NCBI GenBank assembly: GCA_030524055.1
Contig: JAUNHH010000015.1
Span: forward strand, 1-60,829
DNA from: Actinomycetaceae bacterium
GTDB lineage: Bacteria > Actinomycetota > Actinomycetes > Actinomycetales > Actinomycetaceae
Reading direction: 5' to 3'
DNA length: 60,829 nt
The translations under genes were made by a program, and so were the position numbers. The notes under the pieces are model-generated. The model worked only from the letters and a program-made list of their open reading frames with translations, searched no databases and was not told the origin of the DNA. Shown here in pieces: positions 15,858 through 25,402 of this stretch; within the stretch, counting starts at the first letter, position 1, and each line of letters begins with the position of its first letter.

Positions 15858-17545
15858 GCCCCGTGACTGATCACGAGTACAGGTACGGCATCGGCGTCTC
15901 ATCGGGGACCGCCGCCGGCCCTGTTGCCATTGTTCGCGCCGCGCCCTCGTGGGATACCCAAGAGCCTGCCTCTACCGATCCCGCAGCTGACGGCGTTGTC
16001 ATCCGCGAAGCCCTGGCCACCGTGGCCCAGGTCTTACGTGAGCGCGCTGAAGGTGCCCCCGAATCCTCCAAACCCATTTTGGAAGCCACAGCAAAACTTG
16101 CTGCGGATCGTGGGCTCGCCAAAGCAATCGACAAGAAACTCAAAGCAGGTCTGGGACGCACCCAAGCTGTCCATGCTGCCGCTGAAGAATACGCAGAAAT
16201 GTTGCGTGGCCTTGGCGGGTATATGGCTGAGCGCGCCACTGACCTCTATGACGTTCGCGACCGTGCCATCTGTGAACTCCTCGGAGTTCCGGCTCCTGGT
16301 GTGCCCGTTGTCGATAAGCCCAGCATTGTGGTGGCCCGCGATTTAGCCCCGGCTGAAACCGCCACCCTCGACCCAGAACTCATTGTTGGCATTGTCACCG
16401 AGGTCGGTGGGCCTACCAGCCACACAGCTATCCTTGCTGCCCAGCTTGGTATCCCCGCCATTGTGAAGGCCACAGGAATTCTCGATATTGCCGAGGGCGA
16501 GGTCATTGCTATTGACGGTGGCGTCGGAGAAGTTATTTTCCATCCCACCGAAGAGGAAATCTCTGCCCTCCATGAACGTTCGGTCCGTCGCGCTAAAGCC
16601 CTGGCAGGATCCAGCGGCGAAGGAGCTACCTATGACGGCCATAAGGTGAAACTTCTGGCCAATATTGGTACCGCTGATGATGCCGCCCGCGCTGCCACCT
16701 TTGATCTGGAAGGGGCTGGGCTTTTCCGCACAGAATTCCTCTTCCTTGATCGCGCGAGCGCTCCCACCTTGGAAGAACAGACAAAAACCTATGTTGAGGT
16801 TCTGCGCTCCTTTGGGGATCGTCGCGTTGTGGTGCGTACTTTGGATGCTGGAGCGGATAAGCCTCTGTCCTTTGCCGATCTGGGCGAGGAAGAAAACCCC
16901 GCTTTGGGTCGGCGCGGCTTGCGCCTATGTCAGGCACGTGAGGACCTGATTGATACCCAACTCAAAGCCCTCGCCACGGCCTTGAAAGAAACCGGGGCTG
17001 ACCTGTGGGTGATGGCACCAATGGTGTCCACATTGGATGAAGCCGAATGGTTTGCCACAAAAGCCCGTTCCTTCGGGCTTCCTCGGGTGGGCATTATGAT
17101 CGAGGTTCCCGCCGCGGCTTTGCGTGCTGATCGCCTTCTGCATGTGGTCGATTTTGCCTCCATCGGTACTAACGACCTCAGCCAATACACCATGGCGGCC
17201 GACCGTATGGAAGGTGAATTAGCGACGCTGCTGGATCCCTGGCAGCCTGCGGTCCTCCAACTCATTCGGATGGCCTGCGAGGGCGGGCGCGCCACAGGTA
17301 AACCCATTGGCGTCTGTGGTGAAGCTGGCGGCGATCCGCTGCTCGCCCTGGTGCTGACCGGTCTTGGCGTGCAATCTTTGTCGATGGCGCCGTCAAAGGT
17401 CAATGCCGTGCGCGCCGCCTTGCGTCTTCACGACTGGGCGACCTGCCAGCAGATGGCAGCCTTTGCAGTGGATGCACCCAGCGCAGCTGATGGCCGCAAT
17501 GCCGTCTTGAAGCTGGTCTCACCAAATATGCTTGACCTGCTGTAA
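15854..17545 (+). CDS. ptsI: PTS Enzyme I (phosphoenolpyruvate-protein phosphotransferase)
   Basis: A 563-residue cytosolic enzyme that takes phosphate from PEP and gives it to HPr. The N-terminal HPr-binding and phospho-His domain carries the active His in VGGPTSHTAILAAQLG. The C-terminal PEP-binding barrel shows GLFRTEFLFLDR, the metal-binding MIEVPAA and DFASIGTNDLSQYTMA segments, and the proton-donor Cys in IGVCGEAGGDP. GTG 15854 overlaps the HPr stop (GTGA). A one-mismatch copy of the 12-mer lies at 15939-15950 in the variable N-terminus. A long hairpin follows. Confidence 0.95.
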   Translation: MSPVTDHEYRYGIGVSSGTAAGPVAIVRAAPSWDTQEPASTDPAADGVVIREALATVAQVLRERAEGAPESSKPILEATAKLAADRGLAKAIDKKLKAGLGRTQAVHAAAEEYAEMLRGLGGYMAERATDLYDVRDRAICELLGVPAPGVPVVDKPSIVVARDLAPAETATLDPELIVGIVTEVGGPTSHTAILAAQLGIPAIVKATGILDIAEGEVIAIDGGVGEVIFHPTEEEISALHERSVRRAKALAGSSGEGATYDGHKVKLLANIGTADDAARAATFDLEGAGLFRTEFLFLDRASAPTLEEQTKTYVEVLRSFGDRRVVVRTLDAGADKPLSFADLGEEENPALGRRGLRLCQAREDLIDTQLKALATALKETGADLWVMAPMVSTLDEAEWFATKARSFGLPRVGIMIEVPAAALRADRLLHVVDFASIGTNDLSQYTMAADRMEGELATLLDPWQPAVLQLIRMACEGGRATGKPIGVCGEAGGDPLLALVLTGLGVQSLSMAPSKVNAVRAALRLHDWATCQQMAAFAVDAPSAADGRNAVLKLVSPNMLDLL

Positions 17546-17560
17546 CGGGTCCAATTTTTG

Positions 17561-17602
17561 GATGTGGCCCCGGCTGCCCCTTGAGGGTGCCGGGGCCACA
17601 TC
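17561..17602. terminator. Bidirectional terminator after ptsI
   Basis: A perfect 14-bp stem (GATGTGGCCCCGGC at 17561-17574 with 17589-17602) followed by TTTA on the plus strand, between convergent genes. It contains no 12-mer copy. Confidence 0.85.
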
Positions 17603-17603
17603 T

Positions 17604-19415
17604 TTAGGTGCTGGCAGCATCATGAAGGTATTCGCGACTAAGGCCGAGTTTCTTTATCAATGCCGTGGCGCCTAAAGGTGAATGCACTGGATCTTCCCAG
17701 GGTGTTTGCGAATCCCAATGCACTAAACGCGCATTAGCGGCGCGCAATGATGAAGCAATAAGTGCGCATTCTTCCCGGGTGGCAGAGGCAAAAAGAATAT
17801 CTGGCTGAGGCAGAATTTCTTCTTCGAGTAATGCCTCCACCCACGGGGTGGGCAGCGTTTTCGGTGGGGTGACAATAGAGCGAATATGGCGGCCCCACGA
17901 GGCCATATGGAGCTCCCATCCGCCCTGTTCCCGGTAAAACGCCCAAATAATTCGGGCAGATAATGCGACGGGCACAATAGCGCTTCTTTTCGCGACACCA
18001 AGAACATAAGAATGCAGGGCTTCACGCCACCGGGTCGCTGTTTCATAATCTTCCCGCTCACTGGCGCTTTCCATAAACTCCACGCACCTATCCACCACTT
18101 CGCGGTGCTCACCACGGAGCGCTGCGATCACCTGTTTCCGTGACTGCACATCAAATACTCCGCTGCGCAACAGTGGTGCGGATTCAGGTGGGCAATAGGT
18201 GGCCGCTAACGCATCTAAGGCGCGGTCAGCCTGCGCCTTCGTACTAAAAGGCCCGAGAGCACGCTGCAGCGCCTCATTATCGATTAAGGGCACTGTTTCT
18301 AAACGCGATTTCCCAAAAGGTCCAGCCGCCACCCAATATTGCGCATCCTGGCGCGTCGACGCCGAATTGAAAAGTGGCCTCAGGGAGTGAATATCTCGGA
18401 GTTCATTAATGCGCGCTTCGAATTGAGTATGGGTCACCTGCACGTCAACGCCCACAGCTAAATCCAGCATTCGCTGTACTTTCGCGCGCTTTTCAGAGGC
18501 CGTGAAATAGGAACGCACCCGCGAGCGCAAATTCGTTGCCGACCCGATGTATAGGGGCGCTCCGCCCTCGTCAATAAAACGGTAGGTCCCGAATGTGCGC
18601 GGCAAATTGTCGGCCATTGCGACTTTGCGTTTGCGAGAGGTCGGCACGGGCGCACCCAAAGTGGTGAGGTCTTCGAGGGTGGAGACTCCAACGGGTGTCA
18701 TGAGTTCAATGAGCCCCCACAGGACGTCCACGGTAATGAGGGCATCTCCTAGGGCCCGGTGTTGGACGGGGGAGGCATGGAAGTGGCTGGCAAGGGTGGC
18801 GAGTTTATGGTTGGCCACCATGGGGCGCGGCAGGATGAGGCGTGCCAGGGCCAAGGTGTCAACAACGCGGGGTTTTGGCCAGGGAAGATCGCAACTGTGG
18901 GCAGCTCGGCGGAGGAAGGGGATGTCGAAGTTGGCATTGTGGGCGACAAGTACTGGCCCATTGTGAAGTGAAGTAAGCCACCCTGTGTTGTCGGCGGGTG
19001 GGTGTGCCATCTCGTTATCTAGGCCAGCCCAGGCCGCAAACGCAGGGTAGGCCTGGTCGATGGTTGGAGCCCCTTCGACCATGGAATCAGTAATGCCGGT
19101 CAGCGCGGTAATACGTGCGGGGATGGCCACTTCAGGGTTGACCATAGTGTGAAACTCGTCGATAACTGTGCGACCGCGAACTTTAACAGCGCCGATTTCT
19201 GTAATGGCTGCGCGTGCACCTAATCCCGTGGTTTCGAGGTCAACAACAGTCCATTCGACCTCGTCAAGTGGTGTTCCGAGTTGGTCGAGTCCGACTTGGA
19301 CTTCCGGGGTCAGACGCGACTCTATCTGCGTGCGCACATGTGCACGGTGGGCTGCACATGTGTCCGACCCGTCCGATGTGTGCGCAAAGGGGGCGCGGGA
19401 GGGGGCAGAAGTCAT
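17604..19415 (-). CDS. DEDDh exonuclease fused to UvrC-like GIY-YIG domain
   Basis: A 603-residue fusion. The N-terminal half is a DnaQ-type 3'-5' exonuclease with VVDLETTGLG (Asp, Glu), AHNANFDIPFL (Asp) and HRALGDALITVDVL (His, Asp). The second half begins with a GIY-YIG-like nuclease ([30 protein letters not shown]) as in UvrC, followed by a UVR-like region (VEFMESASEREDYETATRWRE). I know this fusion from Actinobacteria (Rv2191 type); it is probably a DNA repair nuclease, but its exact role is unsettled. I chose ATG 19415, with AGGA upstream, over a start 11 codons earlier. A one-mismatch 12-mer at 18560-18571 encodes DEGGA. Confidence 0.88.
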   Translation of the reverse strand: MTSAPSRAPFAHTSDGSDTCAAHRAHVRTQIESRLTPEVQVGLDQLGTPLDEVEWTVVDLETTGLGARAAITEIGAVKVRGRTVIDEFHTMVNPEVAIPARITALTGITDSMVEGAPTIDQAYPAFAAWAGLDNEMAHPPADNTGWLTSLHNGPVLVAHNANFDIPFLRRAAHSCDLPWPKPRVVDTLALARLILPRPMVANHKLATLASHFHASPVQHRALGDALITVDVLWGLIELMTPVGVSTLEDLTTLGAPVPTSRKRKVAMADNLPRTFGTYRFIDEGGAPLYIGSATNLRSRVRSYFTASEKRAKVQRMLDLAVGVDVQVTHTQFEARINELRDIHSLRPLFNSASTRQDAQYWVAAGPFGKSRLETVPLIDNEALQRALGPFSTKAQADRALDALAATYCPPESAPLLRSGVFDVQSRKQVIAALRGEHREVVDRCVEFMESASEREDYETATRWREALHSYVLGVAKRSAIVPVALSARIIWAFYREQGGWELHMASWGRHIRSIVTPPKTLPTPWVEALLEEEILPQPDILFASATREECALIASSLRAANARLVHWDSQTPWEDPVHSPLGATALIKKLGLSREYLHDAAST

Positions 19416-19461
19416 AGAGTTGATCCTAGTTCGCTTTCCGTCCCTCAATGCAGGAGGAATC

Positions 19462-20334
19462 GTGGGTCTGTACCAGGCGTTGAAAATCGCAGGATCTCCT
19501 GTGCTCCAGGCTGCTTATAAGCCGTGGATTCGCGGTAAGGAGAATATTCCGGAGACCGGGCCAGCGATCCTTGCCTCCAATCACAATGCGGTGTGGGATT
19601 CGGTGTTTTTACCCATGATGATTGACCGTGAGGTCGTCTTTATGGGTAAGGCTGACTATTTTACGGGCACGGGGGTTAAAGGGTGGGCAACGAAAACCCT
19701 GATGAGTGCTGTGGGCACAATCCCAGTGGATCGTAGTGGTGGGCGTGCTTCGGAAGCGGCATTAAAAGCCGGGTTGGACCGGTTGAATCGTGGGGAGCTT
19801 TTCGGCATTTATCCTGAAGGCACCCGTAGCCCTGATGGGCGCCTATATCGAGGGAAAACAGGTGTGGCCCGTTTAGCGATTTTGTCGGGTGCGCCAGTGA
19901 TTCCGGTGGCAATGATTGGCCTTCATGATGCGCAGCCTGTGGGTCGGGCAATCCCGAAGACGGGTGTCAATATTGGCATTGTGGTGGGCAAACCTTTGGA
20001 TTTCACTCGCTATCGTGGGTTACATAATGACCGTTTTGTGCTGCGTGCCATTACGGATGAGATTATGTATAACCTCATGTTGCTCTCTGGTCAGGAGTAT
20101 GTGGATCTCTATGCGGCTGATGTGAAAGCACAGATGGCTGCTGATGGTTCTTTTGCGGGACCCGTTCCAGAATCTGCTGGTCGTGCCCCGGGTGGGCGTG
20201 AAGCCCCTGTTGTTGAGGTTCCTGGTCCTCCTGAAGAAGAGGTGTCTAGTGACGAGGGCGGGGCCAACACTCAGGACAAGCCCAGCGATTCTGATGACCA
20301 GGAGGGGAGTGCCTCGGCCGGGGCACAGTCCTGA
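19462..20334 (+). CDS. plsC: 1-acyl-sn-glycerol-3-phosphate acyltransferase (PlsC family)
   Basis: A 290-residue enzyme of phospholipid synthesis at the inner membrane face. The catalytic motif NHNAVWD (residues 40-46, HX4D) and the phosphate-binding GIYPEGTRS (115-123) are clear, with VIPVAMIGLHDAQP later. The last 70 residues are Pro, Gly and acid-rich and probably disordered. The GTG at 19462 follows a near-ideal AGGAGGA. It diverges from the exonuclease with 46 bases between starts, so the promoters overlap. An exact 12-mer copy (20252-20263) encodes DEGGA in the disordered tail. Confidence 0.92.
   Translation: MGLYQALKIAGSPVLQAAYKPWIRGKENIPETGPAILASNHNAVWDSVFLPMMIDREVVFMGKADYFTGTGVKGWATKTLMSAVGTIPVDRSGGRASEAALKAGLDRLNRGELFGIYPEGTRSPDGRLYRGKTGVARLAILSGAPVIPVAMIGLHDAQPVGRAIPKTGVNIGIVVGKPLDFTRYRGLHNDRFVLRAITDEIMYNLMLLSGQEYVDLYAADVKAQMAADGSFAGPVPESAGRAPGGREAPVVEVPGPPEEEVSSDEGGANTQDKPSDSDDQEGSASAGAQS
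20252..20263 (+). repeat. Exact 12-mer ACGAGGGCGGGG (plus strand), in CDS
   Basis: Solo copy in the low-complexity C-terminal tail of PlsC, where protein constraint is weak. Confidence 0.9.
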
Positions 20335-20475
20335 AAAAATCCCCTATGCCTTGGCGTGCCTTCGCCCTCGTCCATCGGGACACAGATCCTGACGCGAAAG
20401 GCAGGTAAGGCACTAGACTAGGACCATCGTGTGCAGGCGAGGGCCTGCTAAACATCTGACGAAAGGTGTCGCCCA

Positions 20476-21693
20476 ATGTCGGTTCGTAGAGTCGCCCTTC
20501 TTACTGCAGGTGGATTTGCCCCCTGTTTATCTTCGGCTGTGGGCGGCCTCATTGAGCGCTACAACGAAATCGATCCCAGCATCGAAATCATTGCCTACCA
20601 AAATGGCTACCACGGTTTGCTCACCGGAAACTTTGTTGTTGTCGATGACGAAGCCCGTGCGAAGGCCGCTATTCTTCACCGTTTCGGCGGCTCACCTATT
20701 GGTAACTCCCGCGTCAAGCTGACGAATGCCGCCAACCTGGTTGAGCGTGGCCTCGTTGCTGAAGGCGAAAACCCCCTGGAAAAGGCTGCCGAACAGCTCC
20801 GTAAAGACGGCGTTGATGTCCTCCACACCATTGGTGGCGATGACACCAATACCACTGCCGCTGACCTGGCTGCCTACCTGCATGAGAATGACTACGAACT
20901 CACCGTTGTGGGTCTGCCAAAGACCATTGACAATGACGTGATTCCGATCCGTCAGTCTCTGGGCGCGTGGACCGCCGCGGAAGAAGCCTCCGAGTTTGCC
21001 CAGAATATTATTGGCGAACACCGCTCCAACCCGCGGATGCTGATTGTCCACGAGGTCATGGGCCGCCACTGCGGGTGGCTGACTGCTGCTGCGGCAGAGC
21101 ACTACACCAAGTGGCTGGACACCCAAGAATGGGTTCCTTCCATTGGCCTGTCGAAAGAACGGTGGAGCATCCACGCCGTATTCCTGCCTGAGCTTGCCCT
21201 GGATATCCAGGCTGAAGCTGCCCGCCTGCGTTCCATTATGGATGAGCAGGGCAATGTCAATATTTTCCTCTCCGAAGGTGCGGGCGTTCCCGAAATCATT
21301 GCGGAATTGGAAGCTGCCGGTGTGGAAGTTCAGCGCGACCCCTTCGGCCACGTCAAGTTAGACACCATTAACCCCGGCCAGTGGTTTGCTAAGCAATTCG
21401 CTGAGCTCATCGGAGCCGAGAAGGTGATGGTCCAAAAGTCCGGCTACTTCTCTCGTTCGTCCCGCGCCAATGCTGATGACCTGCGCCTGATTAAGTCCAT
21501 GACTGATCTGGCTGTGGAATGCGCCCTCAAGGCCGAGTCCGGCGTGATTGGTCACGACGAAGAAAATGGCGACCGCCTGTGCGCAATTCCTTTCCCGCGG
21601 ATTGCTGGCGGCAAGCCTTTCGATATTTCCCAGCAGTGGTTTATTGACCTGATGGGACGTATCGGCCAGTCTGTGGCTCCGGCGGGCAAGTGA
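20476..21693 (+). CDS. pfp: 6-phosphofructokinase, pyrophosphate-dependent type
   Basis: A 405-residue phosphofructokinase. TAGGFAPCLSSAVGG is the N-terminal phosphate loop. HTIGGDDTNTTA has Asp where ATP enzymes have Gly (GGDGS), a mark of PPi use, and LPKTIDNDV is the catalytic loop in the Lys-bearing PPi form. MGRHCGWLTAAAAEHY is the sugar-phosphate region. It makes fructose 1,6-bisphosphate from fructose 6-phosphate with PPi and is reversible. PPi-dependent glycolysis is known in oral Actinomyces, which fits the lineage suggested here. The stop overlaps the start of the DAHP synthase gene. Confidence 0.92.
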   Translation: MSVRRVALLTAGGFAPCLSSAVGGLIERYNEIDPSIEIIAYQNGYHGLLTGNFVVVDDEARAKAAILHRFGGSPIGNSRVKLTNAANLVERGLVAEGENPLEKAAEQLRKDGVDVLHTIGGDDTNTTAADLAAYLHENDYELTVVGLPKTIDNDVIPIRQSLGAWTAAEEASEFAQNIIGEHRSNPRMLIVHEVMGRHCGWLTAAAAEHYTKWLDTQEWVPSIGLSKERWSIHAVFLPELALDIQAEAARLRSIMDEQGNVNIFLSEGAGVPEIIAELEAAGVEVQRDPFGHVKLDTINPGQWFAKQFAELIGAEKVMVQKSGYFSRSSRANADDLRLIKSMTDLAVECALKAESGVIGHDEENGDRLCAIPFPRIAGGKPFDISQQWFIDLMGRIGQSVAPAGK

Positions 21694-23114
21694 GCGCCCC
21701 TCGTATTCCTGGTACAGCGCGCAGCGGGTCGCATCGCCCGCTGCGCGCTGTCGCGCCAGAACACTTGTCTTCTCCTGATCATGGTGCCACTGCTCCGTGG
21801 GATACGTGGCGTCAGCGTGAGGCCCTGCAGCAACCCACCTATCCGGATTCGATCCGCGTGGAGGATGTCACTGCTGAGTTGCGGGGTAAACCGCCGCTGG
21901 TTTTTGCTGGCGAGGTTGATGACCTGCGTGACTGGATGGCCGCAGCTGGCCGGGGGGACGCTTTTGTCCTGACCGGTGGGGATTGCGCGGAAACCTTCGC
22001 GGAAAATACTGCTGACCATTTGCGCTTAAAAATCCAGACTTTGCTGCAGATGGCAGTGGTTTTGACCTATGGTGCGTCGCTGCCTGTGGTCAAGATCGGC
22101 CGGATTGCCGGGCAATATGCCAAGCCCCGTTCAGCTGATACGGAAACCCGTGACGGCGTGACATTGCCGTCCTATCGTGGGGATGCGGTGAACTCTTTTG
22201 AGTTTTCACCTGAGGCTCGCCAGCCGGATCCTGCGCGTCTTCTCGACCTGTATCACCATGCGTCTTCTACATTAAATCTGATTCGTGCCTTTACTAAAGG
22301 CGGATATGCGGATTTACGTTTGGTACACGATTGGAATCGTGGGTTTACTGCGAATCCGGCCTATGCGCGCTACGAGTCTTTGGCAGAAGAAATTCACCGG
22401 GCAGTAAAGTTTATGGAAGCTGCTGGGGCGGATTTTGATTCGCTGCGTGAAGTCGATTTATATTCCTCCCATGAAGCGCTGCTTTTAGAATATGAGTCAG
22501 CAATGACTCGTATTGATTCACGCACAGGTAATGCCTATGACACCTCAGGGCATTTCCTCTGGGTAGGGGAGAGAACCCGCAATTTAGAGGGCGCGCATAT
22601 TGAGCTGCTGGCACGTGTGCGTAATCCTGTGGGCGTGAAATTGGGGCCAACCACCACGGTGGAGGACATGCTGGGCATTATGGACCGGCTGAATCCCGAT
22701 GGTGAGCCAGGAAGACTCACTTTTATTACCCGAATGGGTGCGGATCGGATTCGCCAGGCGTTGCCACCGCTTTTGGAGGCGAGCCTTGCTGATGGTCGGC
22801 CGATCACGTGGACAACTGATCCCATGCATGGCAATACCATTACCTCCACAACGGGCTATAAGACGCGCCGTTTTGAAACGGTTATGGACGAGGTTCGAGG
22901 CTTTTTTGACGCCCACCGGCAGGTTGGTACTGTCCCTGGTGGTATTCATGTGGAACTTACCGGTGATGATGTGACAGAAGTTGTCGGGGGAGCAGAAAAA
23001 CTCGACGATGAATCCCTGCAGCATCGCTATGAGACGCTGGTTGATCCTCGTTTGAATCACCAGCAGTCTTTAGAGATGGCTTTTCTCGTGGCTGAGTTAC
23101 TGCGGCAAGCCTAG
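21690..23114 (+). CDS. 3-deoxy-7-phosphoheptulonate synthase, class II
   Basis: A 474-residue class II (plant-type) DAHP synthase, first enzyme of the shikimate pathway, joining PEP and erythrose 4-phosphate. Class II motifs include GDCAETF near the N-terminus, KIGRIAGQYAKPRS, LVHDWNRGF, SSHEALLLEYE, ERTRNLEGAHIELLARVRNPVGVKLGP and the metal-site stretch TDPMHGNT. GTG 21690 overlaps the phosphofructokinase stop, so the glycolytic and aromatic genes are translationally coupled. As I recall, aroG of M. tuberculosis (Rv2178c) also lies beside PknL and Rv2175c. It ends at a 12-mer hairpin shared with the convergent kinase gene. Confidence 0.94.
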   Translation: MSAPRIPGTARSGSHRPLRAVAPEHLSSPDHGATAPWDTWRQREALQQPTYPDSIRVEDVTAELRGKPPLVFAGEVDDLRDWMAAAGRGDAFVLTGGDCAETFAENTADHLRLKIQTLLQMAVVLTYGASLPVVKIGRIAGQYAKPRSADTETRDGVTLPSYRGDAVNSFEFSPEARQPDPARLLDLYHHASSTLNLIRAFTKGGYADLRLVHDWNRGFTANPAYARYESLAEEIHRAVKFMEAAGADFDSLREVDLYSSHEALLLEYESAMTRIDSRTGNAYDTSGHFLWVGERTRNLEGAHIELLARVRNPVGVKLGPTTTVEDMLGIMDRLNPDGEPGRLTFITRMGADRIRQALPPLLEASLADGRPITWTTDPMHGNTITSTTGYKTRRFETVMDEVRGFFDAHRQVGTVPGGIHVELTGDDVTEVVGGAEKLDDESLQHRYETLVDPRLNHQQSLEMAFLVAELLRQA

Positions 23115-23130
23115 GTTCACTTGACCCACT

Positions 23131-23175
23131 TACGAGGGCGGGGCGCGGATTATCTTCTCCGGCCCCGCCCTCGTG
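23131..23175. terminator. Hairpin of inverted 12-mers between convergent genes
   Basis: Exact copies at 23132-23143 and 23163-23174 pair to give a stem of 12-13 bp with an 18-base loop, between the DAHP synthase and the PASTA kinase. The right arm is followed by GAATTC, as at 52105. Confidence 0.8.
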
Positions 23176-23181
23176 AATTCT

Positions 23182-25254
23182 TTAGATGACTGTCAGCTTG
23201 ACGACGCTGCCGCGCTGCACTTTAGACCCTGCCGCGGGATTGGTGGAACGGACCCGTTTGAAATGGCCACCAAGAACCCGATTGACCTCCACCTGAAGGC
23301 CAGCTTCCTGGAGTTTCTGGACGGCTTCGTTTTCTTGCATCCCCACAACCTGTGGGACTTCCACCATCTGCGGGCCGCGGGAGACCTGAATCGTCACCGT
23401 GTCACCCTTATAGGCGGTGCTACCCGCGTCAGGGCTGACAGATATGACCTGGCCGGCTGGAACCGTATCCGAATGGGCCTCATTTACCGAAGCACTCAAC
23501 CCCAGGTTTTCAATGGCAGACACGGCCTCCTGTCGGGTTTTCCCAGCGACATTCGGAATAGTCAGCGGCTGCGGGCCTTTTGAGACCACCACATCAACAG
23601 GAGTGCTATGTGGAATAGATACGCCAGGTTCTGGAGACTGGGATATTACCTGCCCTGATGGGGCCGTATCAGACCACTCCTGGGTTTGTGTCCCTATTTT
23701 TAGGGATTGACCAGCAAGGGCATTTGCGGCTTCATCTGCACTTTTCTTGGTCACATCGGGGACCGTGCGCATATCAACGCCTTTGGATACCAACACGTGA
23801 ATCGTGGAGGATTTGCGGACCTGCCCACCTGCATCTGGGTCTGTGGAAATCACTGACCCTGAAGGAATTTGGTCAGAAAAACCGGTGGAAAATTCGGGGG
23901 TAAAACCCTGCTCTTCAAGGGTTGATTCTGCGAGGGAACGGCTCAGACCCGACACATTGGGCACTGTACGCAGTGACCCCGGCCCGTGCTCACCCCACCA
24001 CCAGAGGGAAGAGATTGACAGGACAATCACCAGGATCAGCGCCGTAAAAATAAAGGGGAGGAAACGCTGTGACGCTGGTTTTTTCGCAGTGCTAATTGGG
24101 GCGGGGACAGGGTGGTTCGCGTGTGGCGCTGACTCTTGCGAAGCATCGGCTGGCGCAGTGGGAGGCGGCGGGATGGTGGCCACAACAACACCGTGTGGAT
24201 GTGTGCCAACGGCGTGGGTTGATGGGGTGGGAGCGGAGGAGGATTCGGGGGGCGAGGGCGGAGGAATCAACCCCGCAGGCAGGGGAGCAGTTGGTGCCTG
24301 AAAAGGGACTTTCTCTGTGTACTGCCCAGATTCGCCTTCGGTAGTGTCTGCCAGCGGCTCAGCGCGACGTGCCAACACTGCCTCTGGCAGTCCGGCGCGC
24401 GCACCATACAGGATCTCCAGCGCAGCAGCAGTATCAGCTGGCCTCTGAGCAGGGTCACGGGCCGCTAACGCCGCAATACACTCATCAATTTCCGCTGGGA
24501 TCCACCGATGCAGCGACGAGGGAGCAGGAATATCGTGATGCACATGGTGGAAGGCAATCTGAATAGCCGTTTCCCCCTGCCAGGGGACCTGCCCAGTCAC
24601 CATTTCAAAAAGCATGACCCCCACGGAATACAGATCCGTGCGAATATCGATCTGCCCAGTGGTGGCCACTTCAGGGGCCACATAGGACACCGTGCCTAAC
24701 ATGGAGCGCGTCGAGGTCATCGCTGTTTCGCTGAAGGCCCGGGCCAGCCCAAAGTCAGTGACTTTCACGGGCGGATCGGCGGGGACCAACACATTTTCTG
24801 GCTTGATATCGCGGTGAATGACATTGACGCGGTGGGCGGCCCCCAAGGCTTCTAAAAGCTGCTGAGTAATATCGAGCGCCTGCCCTAAAGGTAGGGCGCC
24901 CTCAGTGGAAATAATGCTGCGCAGGGTTTGACCGTGGACCAGCTCCATCACCAGGAAACCCTGATTACCGACCTGACCCTGATCTGTGACCGAGACGACA
25001 CCCGGGTGAATAATACGCGCCGCATTACGTGCTTCAGCGCGGAAACGCTCAAGAAAATCGGGGGAGTCCGCTAAATGCGGATGCATGACTTTGACTGCCA
25101 CTGGACGTTCTAAACGCTCATCATGAGCGACATACACGGTGGCCATTCCACCACGCGCAAGATGGCGCACAATCCGGTAGCGCTCATCCACGAGCTGCCC
25201 AATAAGAGGGTCAGTGGAAGAGTCGTCATTCGTCGGCGGGGCAGAAGTGCTCAC
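23182..25254 (-). CDS. pknL: Serine/threonine protein kinase with PASTA repeats (PknL/PknB type)
   Basis: A 690-residue membrane kinase. The cytosolic kinase domain (about 20-290) has the Gly-rich loop LARGGMATVYVAHD, Lys in AVKVMH, HRDIKPENV and VTDFGLARAF, then a Pro-rich linker. One transmembrane helix (about 400-420) leads to four extracellular PASTA domains, the last near the C-terminus (VEVPQVVGMQENEAVQKLQEAGL), which sense muropeptides. It controls cell wall growth and division by phosphorylation. Position next to a Rv2175c-like gene and the DAHP synthase matches PknL (Rv2176), although four PASTA domains resemble PknB more. Confidence 0.92.
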   Translation of the reverse strand: MSTSAPPTNDDSSTDPLIGQLVDERYRIVRHLARGGMATVYVAHDERLERPVAVKVMHPHLADSPDFLERFRAEARNAARIIHPGVVSVTDQGQVGNQGFLVMELVHGQTLRSIISTEGALPLGQALDITQQLLEALGAAHRVNVIHRDIKPENVLVPADPPVKVTDFGLARAFSETAMTSTRSMLGTVSYVAPEVATTGQIDIRTDLYSVGVMLFEMVTGQVPWQGETAIQIAFHHVHHDIPAPSSLHRWIPAEIDECIAALAARDPAQRPADTAAALEILYGARAGLPEAVLARRAEPLADTTEGESGQYTEKVPFQAPTAPLPAGLIPPPSPPESSSAPTPSTHAVGTHPHGVVVATIPPPPTAPADASQESAPHANHPVPAPISTAKKPASQRFLPFIFTALILVIVLSISSLWWWGEHGPGSLRTVPNVSGLSRSLAESTLEEQGFTPEFSTGFSDQIPSGSVISTDPDAGGQVRKSSTIHVLVSKGVDMRTVPDVTKKSADEAANALAGQSLKIGTQTQEWSDTAPSGQVISQSPEPGVSIPHSTPVDVVVSKGPQPLTIPNVAGKTRQEAVSAIENLGLSASVNEAHSDTVPAGQVISVSPDAGSTAYKGDTVTIQVSRGPQMVEVPQVVGMQENEAVQKLQEAGLQVEVNRVLGGHFKRVRSTNPAAGSKVQRGSVVKLTVI

Positions 25255-25402
25255 CCATGGATTCTAAAGGCCGCCCGCCGCCCGGTGGGCGCTGAGCAAA
25301 GAGTGTGGCGACCCTTGCATTTGTCTGGCCTTAGGCCGTGCAGGGCAGGAGAGGGCAACGTAAGACCTATGCGGATGCCCCATTTCCCGCTACAGTGCGA
25401 CT

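Noticed and set aside
20692-21351. 219-codon open frame on the minus strand
   Set aside because: Antisense shadow of the phosphofructokinase gene.
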